Positions 18,044 through 26,001 are shown, counted from the first letter of the stretch. The stretch: 32,688 bases of DNA from Desulfobulbaceae bacterium (GCA_012744275.1 JAAYIE010000082.1:1-32688), one strand, 5' to 3'. Notes: a model not told the origin generated them from the sequence alone. Translations and numbers: made by a program.

Positions 18044-18098
18044 ATGTAAGACAAGTACTTTATTCGAGTGTATATCTTTATATCCACAATGTTGTCAA
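18044..18098 (-). promoter_or_regulatory. candidate lutC promoter with downstream operator-like site
   Basis: On the minus strand a perfect -35, TTGACA (plus 18093-18098), is 18 bp from a TATACA -10 (18069-18074). About 20 bp downstream of it, at 18044-18054, is a tnGTnnnACna-type site; its plus-strand GTAAGACAAG (18046-18055) is identical to ten bases in the glcD promoter. Confidence 0.55.
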
Positions 18099-18127
18099 TA
18101 TCTTTTATGCCGCAGAAAATTATTTAA

Positions 18128-18165
18128 TTGACAAATGAAATACCATCGTATAACTGGTATGACAT
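18128..18165 (+). promoter_or_regulatory. candidate lctP promoter with operator-like site over the start point
   Basis: A perfect -35 TTGACA (18128-18133) is followed by TATAAC (18149-18154; spacing 15, slightly short). Directly after it is TGGTATGACAT (18155-18165), which matches the FadR/GntR half-site pattern tnGTnnnACna in all but the last base. An inverted repeat ATACCA-9-TGGTAT (18140-18145/18155-18160) also spans the -10. Confidence 0.6.
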
Positions 18166-18291
18166 ATTTTATATTCTTCAGGTAGTTCGTATGTGCATTG
18201 GATAAAGCTTCTGCTGAAACAAACAGCCCCGCTGTCACCAATTCCGGCGTAATGCGTCGTTCTTTTCCTTTCTCAATGGAGGTTAGTTAAC

Positions 18292-19986
18292 ATGCCACTT
18301 GGACTGCTTGCCCTTACTGCTTTATTTCCTATCCTTCTGGCGCTTGTGCTCATGGTCGGTTTACGCTGGCCAGCGACCCGGGCAATGCCCCTGGCCTGGC
18401 TGGCTACCGCCTTGGCCGGCGTTGCCATATGGAAAATGCCGATTGGCTTCGTCTTCGCCTCGACACTCAATGGTTTTGGCGGTGCATTGGGAGTCCTGAT
18501 TATTGTCTTTGGCGCCATCCTCATTCTCTACACCTTGCGGGACAGCGGCGGCATGGAAACCATTAACCATGGCTTCTTTGGCATCAGTCGCGACCGACGT
18601 ATTCAGGTCATCCTGATAGGCGCTATCTTTGCCGCCTTCCTGGAAGGAGCCGCAGGATTCGGCACTCCAGCAGCGATTGCGGCACCCCTGCTGCTCAGCC
18701 TGGGTTTTCCGCCTCTGGCTGCGGCCATGGTCTGCTTGATCCTGAATTCCTTTCCCGTCTCATTCGGTGCAGTCGGCACACCAATCTGGTTTGGTATCAG
18801 CCCGCTCAAAAATACGGTTGAAGCAGCTATTGCCGCCGGTACTGCCGGGAGCATCACCTCATTTGACATGTTTATCAAAACAATCGGTCAGTGGACAGCG
18901 CTCTTGCACCTGCCCATGGTTTTCATTACCCCGCTTTTGGTAAACATGATGCTTACCCGTTATTTTGGTGCCAATCGCTCCTGGAAGGAAGGGCTTGGAG
19001 CCTGGAAATTTTCCCTGTTCGCCTCAACCTGTTTTGCCATTCCCTATCTGGCCACAGCTTTTCTGTTCGGCGTTGAGTTCCCTTCACTAATAGGTGGTCT
19101 TATCGCTACTGCCATCACGGTCTATGCCGCCAAAAAAGGATTCCTGCTGCCTAAGACAAACTGGAACTTTGCCCCGCTATCTCAGTGGAAAGACGATTGG
19201 ACCGGCAGCATTACTGCCTCTGACAAGGATGAATTCAAGGCTCATATGAGCCAAATTCGTGCTTGGACTCCCTATATGCTCATCGGACTTATCCTGGTGC
19301 TCACCCGCATTAACACCTTACCGTTGAAGGCGTGGTTAAGCGGTGCGGCCATCAAGATTCCAAATATACTTGGCTACGAGACTGTCAACTTCTCCATCAG
19401 CCCGCTGTACTTACCTGGCACCATCCCCTTTATGCTGGTGGCTGTTCTGACCATCTTCATCCATGGCATGAACGGAGAAAAGGTTAAAAAAGCCTGGGGC
19501 GATTCCTTCCGAGCCATAAAAAACCCCACCATCGCCCTACTCTTTGCCGTTGCAATGGTGGAGATATTCAAACAATCTGCCAATAATCCTATAGGCATCA
19601 CATCCATGCCGTTATCAATGGCTGAAACCGCTGCCGGAATCGCCGGACAGAGCTGGCCCCTGTTTGCTTCCTTTGTCGGGGCGCTTGGATCATTTATAAC
19701 TGGCTCAAATACAGTATCAGACCTTCTATTTGCAGAATTTCAATATGCTACAGCAAATCAACTTGGCATTTCCCATCTGATTATTGTTTCATTACAGGCA
19801 GTCGGTGGAGCAATGGGCAACATGGTTTGTATTCATAACATTGTTGCGGCTTCAGCCACGGTTGGCCTGGCCGGGCTTGAAGGCGTGCTCATCCGCCGCA
19901 ATGCAATGCCCATGCTTGTCTATGGTCTTATTGTGGGTGTAGTTGGCATGGTTTTCACGTATGTACTTTTCCCTAACACCTTCTAA
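18292..19986 (+). CDS. lctP: L-lactate permease, LctP family
   Basis: A 564-residue inner-membrane transporter with about 13 hydrophobic segments, the normal size for LctP/LldP. Family-typical stretches are GAAGFGTPAAIAAPLL (about 120-135), SFPVSFGAVGTPIWFG (about 154-169), FITGSNTVSDLLFAEFQ (about 466-482) and GAMGNMVCIHNIVAASATVG near 510. It imports lactate (or glycolate) with protons. The ATG at 18292 follows GGAGG by 9 nt. It is transcribed away from lutC and ends in its own terminator, so substrate uptake and oxidation are arranged as a divergent pair. The predicted operator in its promoter matches that of glcD. Confidence 0.97.
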   Translation: MPLGLLALTALFPILLALVLMVGLRWPATRAMPLAWLATALAGVAIWKMPIGFVFASTLNGFGGALGVLIIVFGAILILYTLRDSGGMETINHGFFGISRDRRIQVILIGAIFAAFLEGAAGFGTPAAIAAPLLLSLGFPPLAAAMVCLILNSFPVSFGAVGTPIWFGISPLKNTVEAAIAAGTAGSITSFDMFIKTIGQWTALLHLPMVFITPLLVNMMLTRYFGANRSWKEGLGAWKFSLFASTCFAIPYLATAFLFGVEFPSLIGGLIATAITVYAAKKGFLLPKTNWNFAPLSQWKDDWTGSITASDKDEFKAHMSQIRAWTPYMLIGLILVLTRINTLPLKAWLSGAAIKIPNILGYETVNFSISPLYLPGTIPFMLVAVLTIFIHGMNGEKVKKAWGDSFRAIKNPTIALLFAVAMVEIFKQSANNPIGITSMPLSMAETAAGIAGQSWPLFASFVGALGSFITGSNTVSDLLFAEFQYATANQLGISHLIIVSLQAVGGAMGNMVCIHNIVAASATVGLAGLEGVLIRRNAMPMLVYGLIVGVVGMVFTYVLFPNTF

Positions 19987-20006
19987 GCATTAATTGCACC
20001 CCCCGT

Positions 20007-20062
20007 ACAGCCACAGGACAATCTTCTGTATACAGGAGACCCTGTGGTTGTATTTTCTTTCT
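20007..20062 (+). terminator. lctP terminator
   Basis: An 11-bp stem with one G-T pair (20007-20017/20041-20051) is followed by T-rich ATTTTCTTTC. The loop contains a 10-bp palindrome CTGTATACAG (20026-20035), so the RNA can fold as a forked hairpin. It begins 21 nt after the lctP stop. Confidence 0.75.
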
Positions 20063-20307
20063 ATTCACTCCAGCACAGCAACATTATTCCAGGTTCCGTG
20101 CTACTGCTTCGGTCACCACCTTGCCCATAGGACCTTTGCCTGAGGCAACCGCTGCCAGCCGAAGTGCTCATCCTTCTCCACCGGGTTCATCAGGCAATGC
20201 GTACCTCAGGCTTTTTCAACGCGCCCTGCCTGTGAGATCATTTGACTTTCCCATCGTTTTCAGTAAAGTGCTAACTATCCAGAATCCTCCAAACTCCATG
20301 AATAGCC
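20063..20307 (+). promoter_or_regulatory. spacer before the GntR gene, with a possible promoter at 20242-20269
   Basis: The 321-bp gap between lctP and the regulator holds the terminator above and no gene. TTGACT (20242-20247) and TAAAGT (20264-20269), 16 bp apart, are a plausible promoter that would give a leader of about 30 nt. No copy of the tnGTnnnACna motif was found here, so autoregulation is not indicated. Confidence 0.4.
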
Positions 20308-21039
20308 ATGCGCTTTAAACCGATAAAGCCAAAAAAGATTTCCACCCAGATTGCCGACCAGATCCGAGAGTCCATCCTCGCCGGAGACATCAGCCCTGGC
20401 GACAAACTGCCTCCAGAGCGGGAACTGGCGGAGATGTTTGGTGTATCACGGCCTTCGGTACGCGAAGCCCTGAACATTCTTTCTGCCTCAGGCCTGGTTA
20501 TGTCGTACCAGGGAGGCGGCACAGTCGTGCTCTCGCTTCTGGATATGGACAGGGATAACGCCTTAAGCGACCTGATCCGCCTGCAGCAGGAACGGGCGCT
20601 TGATGTGGTTGAAGTACGCAAGGGATTGGAATCATGGACCGCCTTTTATGCAGCCCAGCGCGCCAATGAAACCGACATCCGGCGCATGGATGAAATTATC
20701 GATTCCATGCAGCACAGTAATCACGGTATTGCCGAGCCTGAAGATCTGGACGCCAACCTGCACATTGTCATTGCCCGCGCCACCCACAACGTGGTTTGGC
20801 TGCACCTGATGCAAAGCATCTTTGACGCCATGCGCGATTTTCAACGCGGCGTCTGGCGGGCAGTCTATCTGACTGAAGAAGACCGCAGAATCCTGCTTGA
20901 ACATCACCAGGAAGTGGTGCAAGCGATCAAGGCAGCAAACCCGGAAGCAGCCCGTGACGCCATGCTCAGGCATCTCGATTTCGCCGAACGACGCAGCATT
21001 GCCTACGTATCGCTCAAAAGCGATACACAGCAACCCTGA
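20308..21039 (+). CDS. GntR/FadR-type transcriptional regulator, LldR-like
   Basis: A 243-residue regulator. Residues 11-75 are a winged helix-turn-helix with GDKLPPERELAEMFGVSRP and VREALNIL. Residues about 95-225 are an all-helical FCD effector domain with the metal-binding set Asp148, His152, His200 and His222. The FadR subfamily includes LldR, PdhR and GlcC, which sense lactate, pyruvate or glycolate and repress or activate the matching oxidases. Lying between lctP and glcD, it is the obvious regulator of the surrounding genes, and the motif in three nearby promoters fits the subfamily's site. The ATG at 20308 has no clear ribosome site, so expression may be low. Confidence 0.9.
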   Translation: MRFKPIKPKKISTQIADQIRESILAGDISPGDKLPPERELAEMFGVSRPSVREALNILSASGLVMSYQGGGTVVLSLLDMDRDNALSDLIRLQQERALDVVEVRKGLESWTAFYAAQRANETDIRRMDEIIDSMQHSNHGIAEPEDLDANLHIVIARATHNVVWLHLMQSIFDAMRDFQRGVWRAVYLTEEDRRILLEHHQEVVQAIKAANPEAARDAMLRHLDFAERRSIAYVSLKSDTQQP

Positions 21040-21169
21040 GCTAAGCACCTTTTTTCTTGTTGTTTCCCTGCGCAGTACGAGCATATTACCTCGTTACATT
21101 CGGAGAGCAGAGCTAATCGGCTTTCCACCCGAGAATGGCTATCATTTTCAAATCGTGTACGTTTTTTCG

Positions 21170-21238
21170 TTGACAGCACACCTTTGGGAAACTAAATTGG
21201 TAAGACAAGCGTACAATATCTGAGCGTTGTTACCAATT
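21170..21238 (+). promoter_or_regulatory. glcD promoter with operator-like site and long inverted repeat
   Basis: A perfect -35 TTGACA (21170-21175) is 17 bp from a TAAATT -10 (21193-21198). TGGTAAGACAA (21198-21208) matches tnGTnnnACna in every defined base and would lie over the start point. The arm AATTGGTAA (21195-21203) recurs inverted as TTACCAATT at 21230-21238, 26 nt apart, so a second half-site is possible. Confidence 0.65.
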
Positions 21239-21258
21239 ATTTTCTGGAGGAAACTACC

Positions 21259-22656
21259 ATGCTTGCGCAACCCGTGCTCTCCCAACTCGAACAGATCGTG
21301 GGCAAGGACAATATCCTTACCAGCAAAATGGACATGGTCGCCTATAGCTACGATGCCACCGCAGATATGCCCAAACAAACCCCGGACGTAGTGGTTTTTC
21401 CGCAAAGTAGTGGCATGGTGCAGGCTATCGTTAACCTGGCACGCGAACACAAGGTTCCTATCTACTCGCGCGGAGCTGGCACCAATCTGAGCGGCGGTGC
21501 AGTGCCCGTTAAAAAAGGCATTGTCCTCTCCTTTCAGAAAATGAACAAAATTATTAATATCGATCCGGATAATTTGAGCGCTGTAGTTGAGCCTGGCGTG
21601 ATTATCGGTGCGCTCAATGCAGCGGTAGCACCCCATGGCCTGATCTATCCCCCTGACCCAGGCACTGTGGCCACCGCCACCATGGGCGGTTCTGCGGCGG
21701 AAAATTCCGGCGGTCTACGCGGCCTTAAATACGGGGTGACAAAAAACTACATCATGGGCATGGAGGTAGTGTTAGCCAATGGCGAGAAGGTGCGCTTCGG
21801 CGGCAAGACCGTGAAGAATGTTACGGCCTATGACTTTGCCAACCTTTTTGTCGGCTCGGAAGGGACGCTCGGCATTATTACCGAAATCACCGCCAAGCTC
21901 ATACCTGCGCCCAAGTTTCGCCGCACCCTGGTGGGTACCTTCAAAACCCTGGCCGATGCAGGCAACACGGTCTCCGGCATCATTGCCGCCAAGGTCATTC
22001 CGGCCACCATGGAGATCATGGACAACATGACCCTGCGCACCGTGGAAAATTCCGCCAAGATTGGCCTGCCCACCGATGTGGAGGCCATGCTCCTGATCGA
22101 GGTGGATGGCATGTCGGAAGACGTAGTTACAGCTGAAGCCGAGGCAGTGAAAGAGGCAGTCATTAAAAATAACGGCACGCTTTCGGTGGCAGAGAGCGAC
22201 AAAGAGCGCGACGACCTCTGGGCCGCCCGTCGCAACGCCCTGCCCGCCCTGGCCCAGCTCAACAACACGGTTATCCTTGAAGACGCCACAGTGCCCCGCT
22301 CCCACATCACTGACATGCTCATTGCCTGCCAGGATATCGGCAAAAAATATAATCTGACCCTGGGCACCTTTGGCCACGCTGGTGACGGCAACCTGCACCC
22401 CACTATCTTGTGCGACAAGAATAACAAGGATGAGATGGAGCGGATGCACAAGGCGGTTGATGAGATTTTCGCCGCAGCCCTCAGCTTTGGTGGCACCCTT
22501 TCCGGTGAACACGGCATTGGCATGGCTAAGATGAAGTATCTCAAGGATGAAATTGGCGAAAGCGGGGTTGAGCTGATGCGTTCGCTCAAGGCCGCGCTTG
22601 ACCCGGATTCCATCCTCAATCCTGGCAAGATGGTGCCTGCGCCTGCGGAGGCCTAA
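21259..22656 (+). CDS. glcD: FAD-linked 2-hydroxyacid oxidase, GlcD/D-lactate dehydrogenase type
   Basis: A 465-residue flavoprotein of the GlcD/Dld-II family. The FAD-binding PCMH domain spans about 40-215, with YSRGAGTNLSGG (69-80), PPDPGTVATATMGG (131-144) and NSGGLRGLKYGV (149-160). The FAD-oxidase C-terminal domain has FGHAGDGNLHPT near 375 and SGEHGIGM near 415, which carry the substrate-site histidines. It oxidises D-lactate or glycolate to the keto acid, handing electrons to the GlcF-like partner. ATG 21259 follows GGAGG by 8 nt. The gene is separated from glcF by one base, so they form one operon. D-lactate is the likelier substrate here because of lctP, lut and pta-ackA; glycolate is not excluded. 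Confidence 0.94.
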   Translation: MLAQPVLSQLEQIVGKDNILTSKMDMVAYSYDATADMPKQTPDVVVFPQSSGMVQAIVNLAREHKVPIYSRGAGTNLSGGAVPVKKGIVLSFQKMNKIINIDPDNLSAVVEPGVIIGALNAAVAPHGLIYPPDPGTVATATMGGSAAENSGGLRGLKYGVTKNYIMGMEVVLANGEKVRFGGKTVKNVTAYDFANLFVGSEGTLGIITEITAKLIPAPKFRRTLVGTFKTLADAGNTVSGIIAAKVIPATMEIMDNMTLRTVENSAKIGLPTDVEAMLLIEVDGMSEDVVTAEAEAVKEAVIKNNGTLSVAESDKERDDLWAARRNALPALAQLNNTVILEDATVPRSHITDMLIACQDIGKKYNLTLGTFGHAGDGNLHPTILCDKNNKDEMERMHKAVDEIFAAALSFGGTLSGEHGIGMAKMKYLKDEIGESGVELMRSLKAALDPDSILNPGKMVPAPAEA

Positions 22657-22657
22657 T

Positions 22658-24004
22658 ATGAGCACAGAAGCAGCCATCAAGGAAAAAGTCAGCTATTTCG
22701 AGGAACTGGAAGCGATTCGTGCAGAACTGGACAAGTGCATGAAGTGCGGCAACTGCATGGCGGTCTGCCCGGTCTATGGTGCGGAAAAGCTGGAAACCTC
22801 GGTCACCCGCTCGAAAATAGCGGTTGCCGAGGCCGTGCTGGATGGCCAGTTGGAACTGGACGATCCACAGGTTTACGAAATGCTCTTCAACTGTCTGGTA
22901 TGCAAGTCCTGCATGAGCAACTGCCCCACCCAGGTGAATTTTGAGCGCATCATGCTGGCCCTGCGCGCTGCTCTGGTGCGCAAAAACGGGTTGCCTTGGC
23001 TGAAGAAGATGATCTTCGCCACCCTGAAACACCCGAAGTTGTTCGACGCTGGTATGCGCATCGGCGCTGCCATGCAGCCGCTGGCCTTCCGCGGTGAACA
23101 GGACGGCCGGGCCATGGCCCCGCGCTCACCCTTTGCCCTGGTGGGTAAAGGCATGGGCATGGATGGCGAACGCCTTTTGCCCAGTACCACCACAAAACCG
23201 CTGCGTGAGCGGATGCCCGAGGTGGTTACGGTTCAAGATGCGACTATGAAGGTGGCCTTTTTCACCGGCGATTCCCTTAACTACTTTTATCCCGAGGCCG
23301 GGGAAGATTTGATTAGCGTGCTTAGCGCCAACAACATCGAAGTACATATACCAAAGGAGCAGTCCTGCTGCGGCACCCCGGTGCTGGTGCATGGCGACGT
23401 GGCCACAGTGCGCTCGCTTGCTCGCAAAAATATCGATGCCATGGACAAAAGCGGCTGCACCTATATCATCACCGGCTGTGGCTCCTGTGGTAATGCCTGG
23501 CAGCACGACTATCCAGAACTGATGGCTGGCGACCTGGTTTACGCGGCAAAAGCGCAGTACTGGGCAGAGCGCACCTATGATATTTCCACCTTTTTAACTA
23601 GGGTGATCACCATGCGACCGCCCCAGGGCCGGGTGGAACAGGTGGTAACCTACCATGATCCCTGCCATCTCAAGAAAGGGATGCGGGTCTGTTCTGAGCC
23701 GCGTGACATTCTAAAAAACATACCTGGCCTTACTTTCAAAGAGATGAAGGCGCCGGATGCCTGCTGCGGCAGCGGTGGTTCCTTTGTCCTCACCCACTAT
23801 GAAACCGCCGCCAGCATCGGCAAGAAAAAGGCTGATGATATTGCCCAGACCGGGGCGGAAACAGTAAGCACCGGCTGTCCGGCCTGCATGATGCAGTTGA
23901 TGGACAACATGCACCGCTGCGGCCAGGACAAGGAAATCGTGCACTATATTTCTCTTTTGGCCGAATCGTACCGCCGCGAAAACGAAGCCACTAAAAAGAA
24001 CTAA
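22658..24004 (+). CDS. glcF: GlcF-like iron-sulfur electron-transfer protein
   Basis: A 448-residue partner of GlcD. Two [4Fe-4S] ferredoxin motifs lie at CMKCGNCMAVCP (Cys 27, 30, 33, 37) and CLVCKSCMSNCP (79, 82, 85, 89), followed by two CCG domains. The second CCG domain is intact: Cys336, CC369-370, CPAC 407-410. In the first, the leading cysteine is replaced: FFTGDSLNYFYPE has Asp205 where relatives such as the fused LutB-LutA here have GCLI. CC237-238 and CGSC 274-277 remain. That domain may bind a different cluster or none. The ATG at 22658 has GGAGG 6 nt upstream, inside the end of glcD. It probably sits at the membrane, passing electrons from lactate to quinone or another carrier. 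Confidence 0.93.
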   Translation: MSTEAAIKEKVSYFEELEAIRAELDKCMKCGNCMAVCPVYGAEKLETSVTRSKIAVAEAVLDGQLELDDPQVYEMLFNCLVCKSCMSNCPTQVNFERIMLALRAALVRKNGLPWLKKMIFATLKHPKLFDAGMRIGAAMQPLAFRGEQDGRAMAPRSPFALVGKGMGMDGERLLPSTTTKPLRERMPEVVTVQDATMKVAFFTGDSLNYFYPEAGEDLISVLSANNIEVHIPKEQSCCGTPVLVHGDVATVRSLARKNIDAMDKSGCTYIITGCGSCGNAWQHDYPELMAGDLVYAAKAQYWAERTYDISTFLTRVITMRPPQGRVEQVVTYHDPCHLKKGMRVCSEPRDILKNIPGLTFKEMKAPDACCGSGGSFVLTHYETAASIGKKKADDIAQTGAETVSTGCPACMMQLMDNMHRCGQDKEIVHYISLLAESYRRENEATKKN

Positions 24005-24119
24005 TCCAGCGCCGGAACCGGTGTCACCCGCTGCTCCTGTTTGAGCATGGATCTGCTGTTCCGGCCTTCGTATGTTTTCAATTGGTCCCGGTACGATTGA
24101 CCGGGAAAGGAGGCGCAAC

Positions 24120-24980
24120 ATGCAACTTGGTTTTATCGGACTTGGCCATCTGGGCAAGGCCATCTGTGGCCGGCTCATCGAATGCGGCAACGACATGGTC
24201 GTGTGGAACCGCAGCGCTGGCAAGGCAGAGGGACTCAAGGCCAAGGTCTTGTCTTCCCCTGCGGAAGTAGCCAGCCAGGCAGACATCATCCATGTCTGCC
24301 TCTTTGACAGCGCAGGCGTGCTGGAAGTGCTCACCCAGGAAAACGGCCTGCTCAAGGGCGATATTAAGGGCAAAATCATCATTGACCACAGCACCAACCA
24401 CTTCAAGGAAGTGCTGGCCTTCCACGAACTCTGCGCCAAGGCAGGTGCCTACTACCTGGAAGCGCCGGTACTCGGTAGTGTTGTTCCGGCCCAAAACGGG
24501 CAGTTGACCGTGGTGGTCAGCGGTGACAAGGCCGCCTACGACAAGGCCAAGCCAGTGCTCGATCAGGTGGGCTCAAGCGTGTTCTATCTGGGCGCGCCGG
24601 GCCAGTCCAGCAAGATGAAGCTGATCAACAACCTGGCCCTGGGCGGCTTTATGGCCATTCTGGGCGAAGCTGTGGCCTTTGCCGAATCTGTTGGTATCGA
24701 CAAGGCAGCGGCCCTGGATATCCTTGATGTGGGCGGCGGTAAATCCCTGGTGCTGAGCGGAAAAAAGGCCAAAATGCTCAACGATGATTTCTCCACCCAT
24801 TTTTCCACCAGCCTGATCTATAAAGATCTGCACTGCCTGCAGGATCTGGCCTACACTGAACAGCGCCCCCTATACATGGCAGCAACGACCAAGGAGATCT
24901 TTGCCCGCGCCATTGCCGAAGGCATGGGAGATCTGGATTTCTCCGCCGCCTACGCGGTATTTAAGAAGCAGATCAAATAA
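24120..24980 (+). CDS. NAD(P)-dependent beta-hydroxyacid dehydrogenase (HIBADH family)
   Basis: A 286-residue dehydrogenase with the Rossmann glycine motif GFIGLGHLG (4-12), the substrate loop EAPVLGSVVPAQNGQL (114-129), and the catalytic lysine Lys167 in GQSSKMKLINN. Relatives include 3-hydroxyisobutyrate dehydrogenase, tartronate semialdehyde reductase and glyoxylate/succinic semialdehyde reductases; the substrate cannot be assigned. Next to glcDF a glyoxylate or tartronate semialdehyde role would make sense, but that is inference. The ATG at 24120 has a very strong AAAGGAGG site 6 nt upstream; the longer frame from 24072 is rejected. It is 115 bp after glcF and closes with a strong terminator, so it is probably the last gene of that unit. 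Confidence 0.88.
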   Translation: MQLGFIGLGHLGKAICGRLIECGNDMVVWNRSAGKAEGLKAKVLSSPAEVASQADIIHVCLFDSAGVLEVLTQENGLLKGDIKGKIIIDHSTNHFKEVLAFHELCAKAGAYYLEAPVLGSVVPAQNGQLTVVVSGDKAAYDKAKPVLDQVGSSVFYLGAPGQSSKMKLINNLALGGFMAILGEAVAFAESVGIDKAAALDILDVGGGKSLVLSGKKAKMLNDDFSTHFSTSLIYKDLHCLQDLAYTEQRPLYMAATTKEIFARAIAEGMGDLDFSAAYAVFKKQIK

Positions 24981-25009
24981 GTAATCAACGAAAAAATACT
25001 GCTATTAAG

Positions 25010-25044
25010 CTGCAGGCCAGAAAATCTGGTCTGCAGTTTTTTTT
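25010..25044 (+). terminator. strong intrinsic terminator after the hydroxyacid dehydrogenase
   Basis: CTGCAG, a G-T pair and CCAGA pair with TCTGG and CTGCAG across an AAA loop (25010-25036), giving a 12-bp stem followed by eight T residues (25037-25044). Confidence 0.95.
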
Positions 25045-25059
25045 CGGAGCAGCCGGGTT

Positions 25060-25169
25060 CCAGATCAAAGATGCTATCAAAGGGGCAAGGGAAATGCGAC
25101 GCAGACGTACATAGAGGCACTTCGAAGAGAGCATTCCCCGAAGCCGACACAGATAGGGCTTTGATGTGG
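25060..25169. repeat. small inverted-repeat element after folP
   Basis: The ends CCAGATCAAAG (25060-25070) and CTTTGATGTGG (25159-25169) are inverted copies with one mismatch. Inside, GGGAAATGC (25090-25098) and GCATTCCC (25131-25138) pair with one bulge, so the whole 110 bp can fold. Its right 25 bp (25145-25169) recur with three mismatches at 26102-26126. It lies between the plus-strand terminator and the folP stop and encodes nothing recognisable. Confidence 0.5.
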
Positions 25170-25177
25170 CATTGGCA

Positions 25178-25978
25178 TTATTCCAATACCGCCTGCACTT
25201 TCAGCGCCTGTCTGGTGGCAGCCACATTATGTACCCGCAGGATGTCCATGTGGTGGCGAGCACAGAAGGCTGAGACCATGGCGGTGGCCAGATCACGCTC
25301 TACTGGTTTCTCTATTTGCAGGATCTCGCCCAGAAAACTCTTGCGCGAATGGCCGATCAAGACTGGGCAGCCATGCTGACGCAGGCTTTCCAGATTACGG
25401 AGCAGGGTGAGATTGTGTTCAAGGGTCTTGCCAAAGCCAAGCCCAGGGTCAACAATCATCCGTTTCCGCTCAATGCCTTGTTCCTCAAGCCAGTCAATAC
25501 GCCTGGCAAGATAGCTGTTAATTTCTACCACCACATCCCCGTAGTGGGGGGCTAGCTGCATGGTACGGGGTTGGCCCTGCATGTGCATGACTACTACCAT
25601 GGCCTGTGACTGCCGCAACACCTCCACCATGCCTGTATCGCCTTCCAGTGCGCTGATATCGTTAACAATATCTGCACCTGCGGCAAGCGCCTGTCTGGCC
25701 ACCTCTGCCTTGGTGGTATCCACAGAGACAGGAATGCTACTGAGCTTACGAATCGCCTTGATGGCAGGAAGTACACGGGCAAGTTCTTCCGCCACATCCA
25801 CTCCGGCTGATCCTGGCCGGGTGGATTCTCCGCCCACATCAATGATATCCGACCCATCGGTCAGCAGTTCTTCAATTCGGGCCTGCAACTGCTTTTCAGT
25901 GAGATAGCGGCCGCCGTCGGAAAAGGAATCTGGGGTGATATTTAATATACCCATGATTTTGGGTTGTGCCGTGTGCAT
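25178..25978 (-). CDS. folP: Dihydropteroate synthase
   Basis: A 266-residue TIM-barrel enzyme that joins 6-hydroxymethyl-dihydropterin diphosphate to p-aminobenzoate in folate synthesis; it is the sulfonamide target. Signatures are MGILNITPDSFSDGG (8-22), DVGGESTRPG (about 45-54), the SVDTTK strand, DPGLGFGKT near 180 and GHSRKSFLG near 210, with a final RVHNV. The open frame reaches 26029 by a TTG, but the ATG at 25978 starts at the family N-terminus with GAGG 8 nt before it. It lies downstream of ftsH on the same strand, an arrangement common in bacteria, but here a terminator-shaped hairpin stands in the gap. Confidence 0.96.
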   Translation of the reverse strand: MHTAQPKIMGILNITPDSFSDGGRYLTEKQLQARIEELLTDGSDIIDVGGESTRPGSAGVDVAEELARVLPAIKAIRKLSSIPVSVDTTKAEVARQALAAGADIVNDISALEGDTGMVEVLRQSQAMVVVMHMQGQPRTMQLAPHYGDVVVEINSYLARRIDWLEEQGIERKRMIVDPGLGFGKTLEHNLTLLRNLESLRQHGCPVLIGHSRKSFLGEILQIEKPVERDLATAMVSAFCARHHMDILRVHNVAATRQALKVQAVLE

Positions 25979-26001
25979 ACAAATAACCTCTTTCCCATCA
26001 A

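Noticed and set aside
21772-22680. 302-residue minus-strand frame
   Set aside because: It is antisense to glcD and lies inside its conserved region.
24081-24104. GGTC/GACC inverted repeat before the hydroxyacid dehydrogenase gene as a fourth regulator site
   Set aside because: It lacks the GTnnnAC core found at the other three promoters.
24950-25150. 66-residue minus-strand frame across the terminator and inverted-repeat element
   Set aside because: It reads through a clear plus-strand terminator and a folded repeat; the repeat explains the sequence better than coding does.
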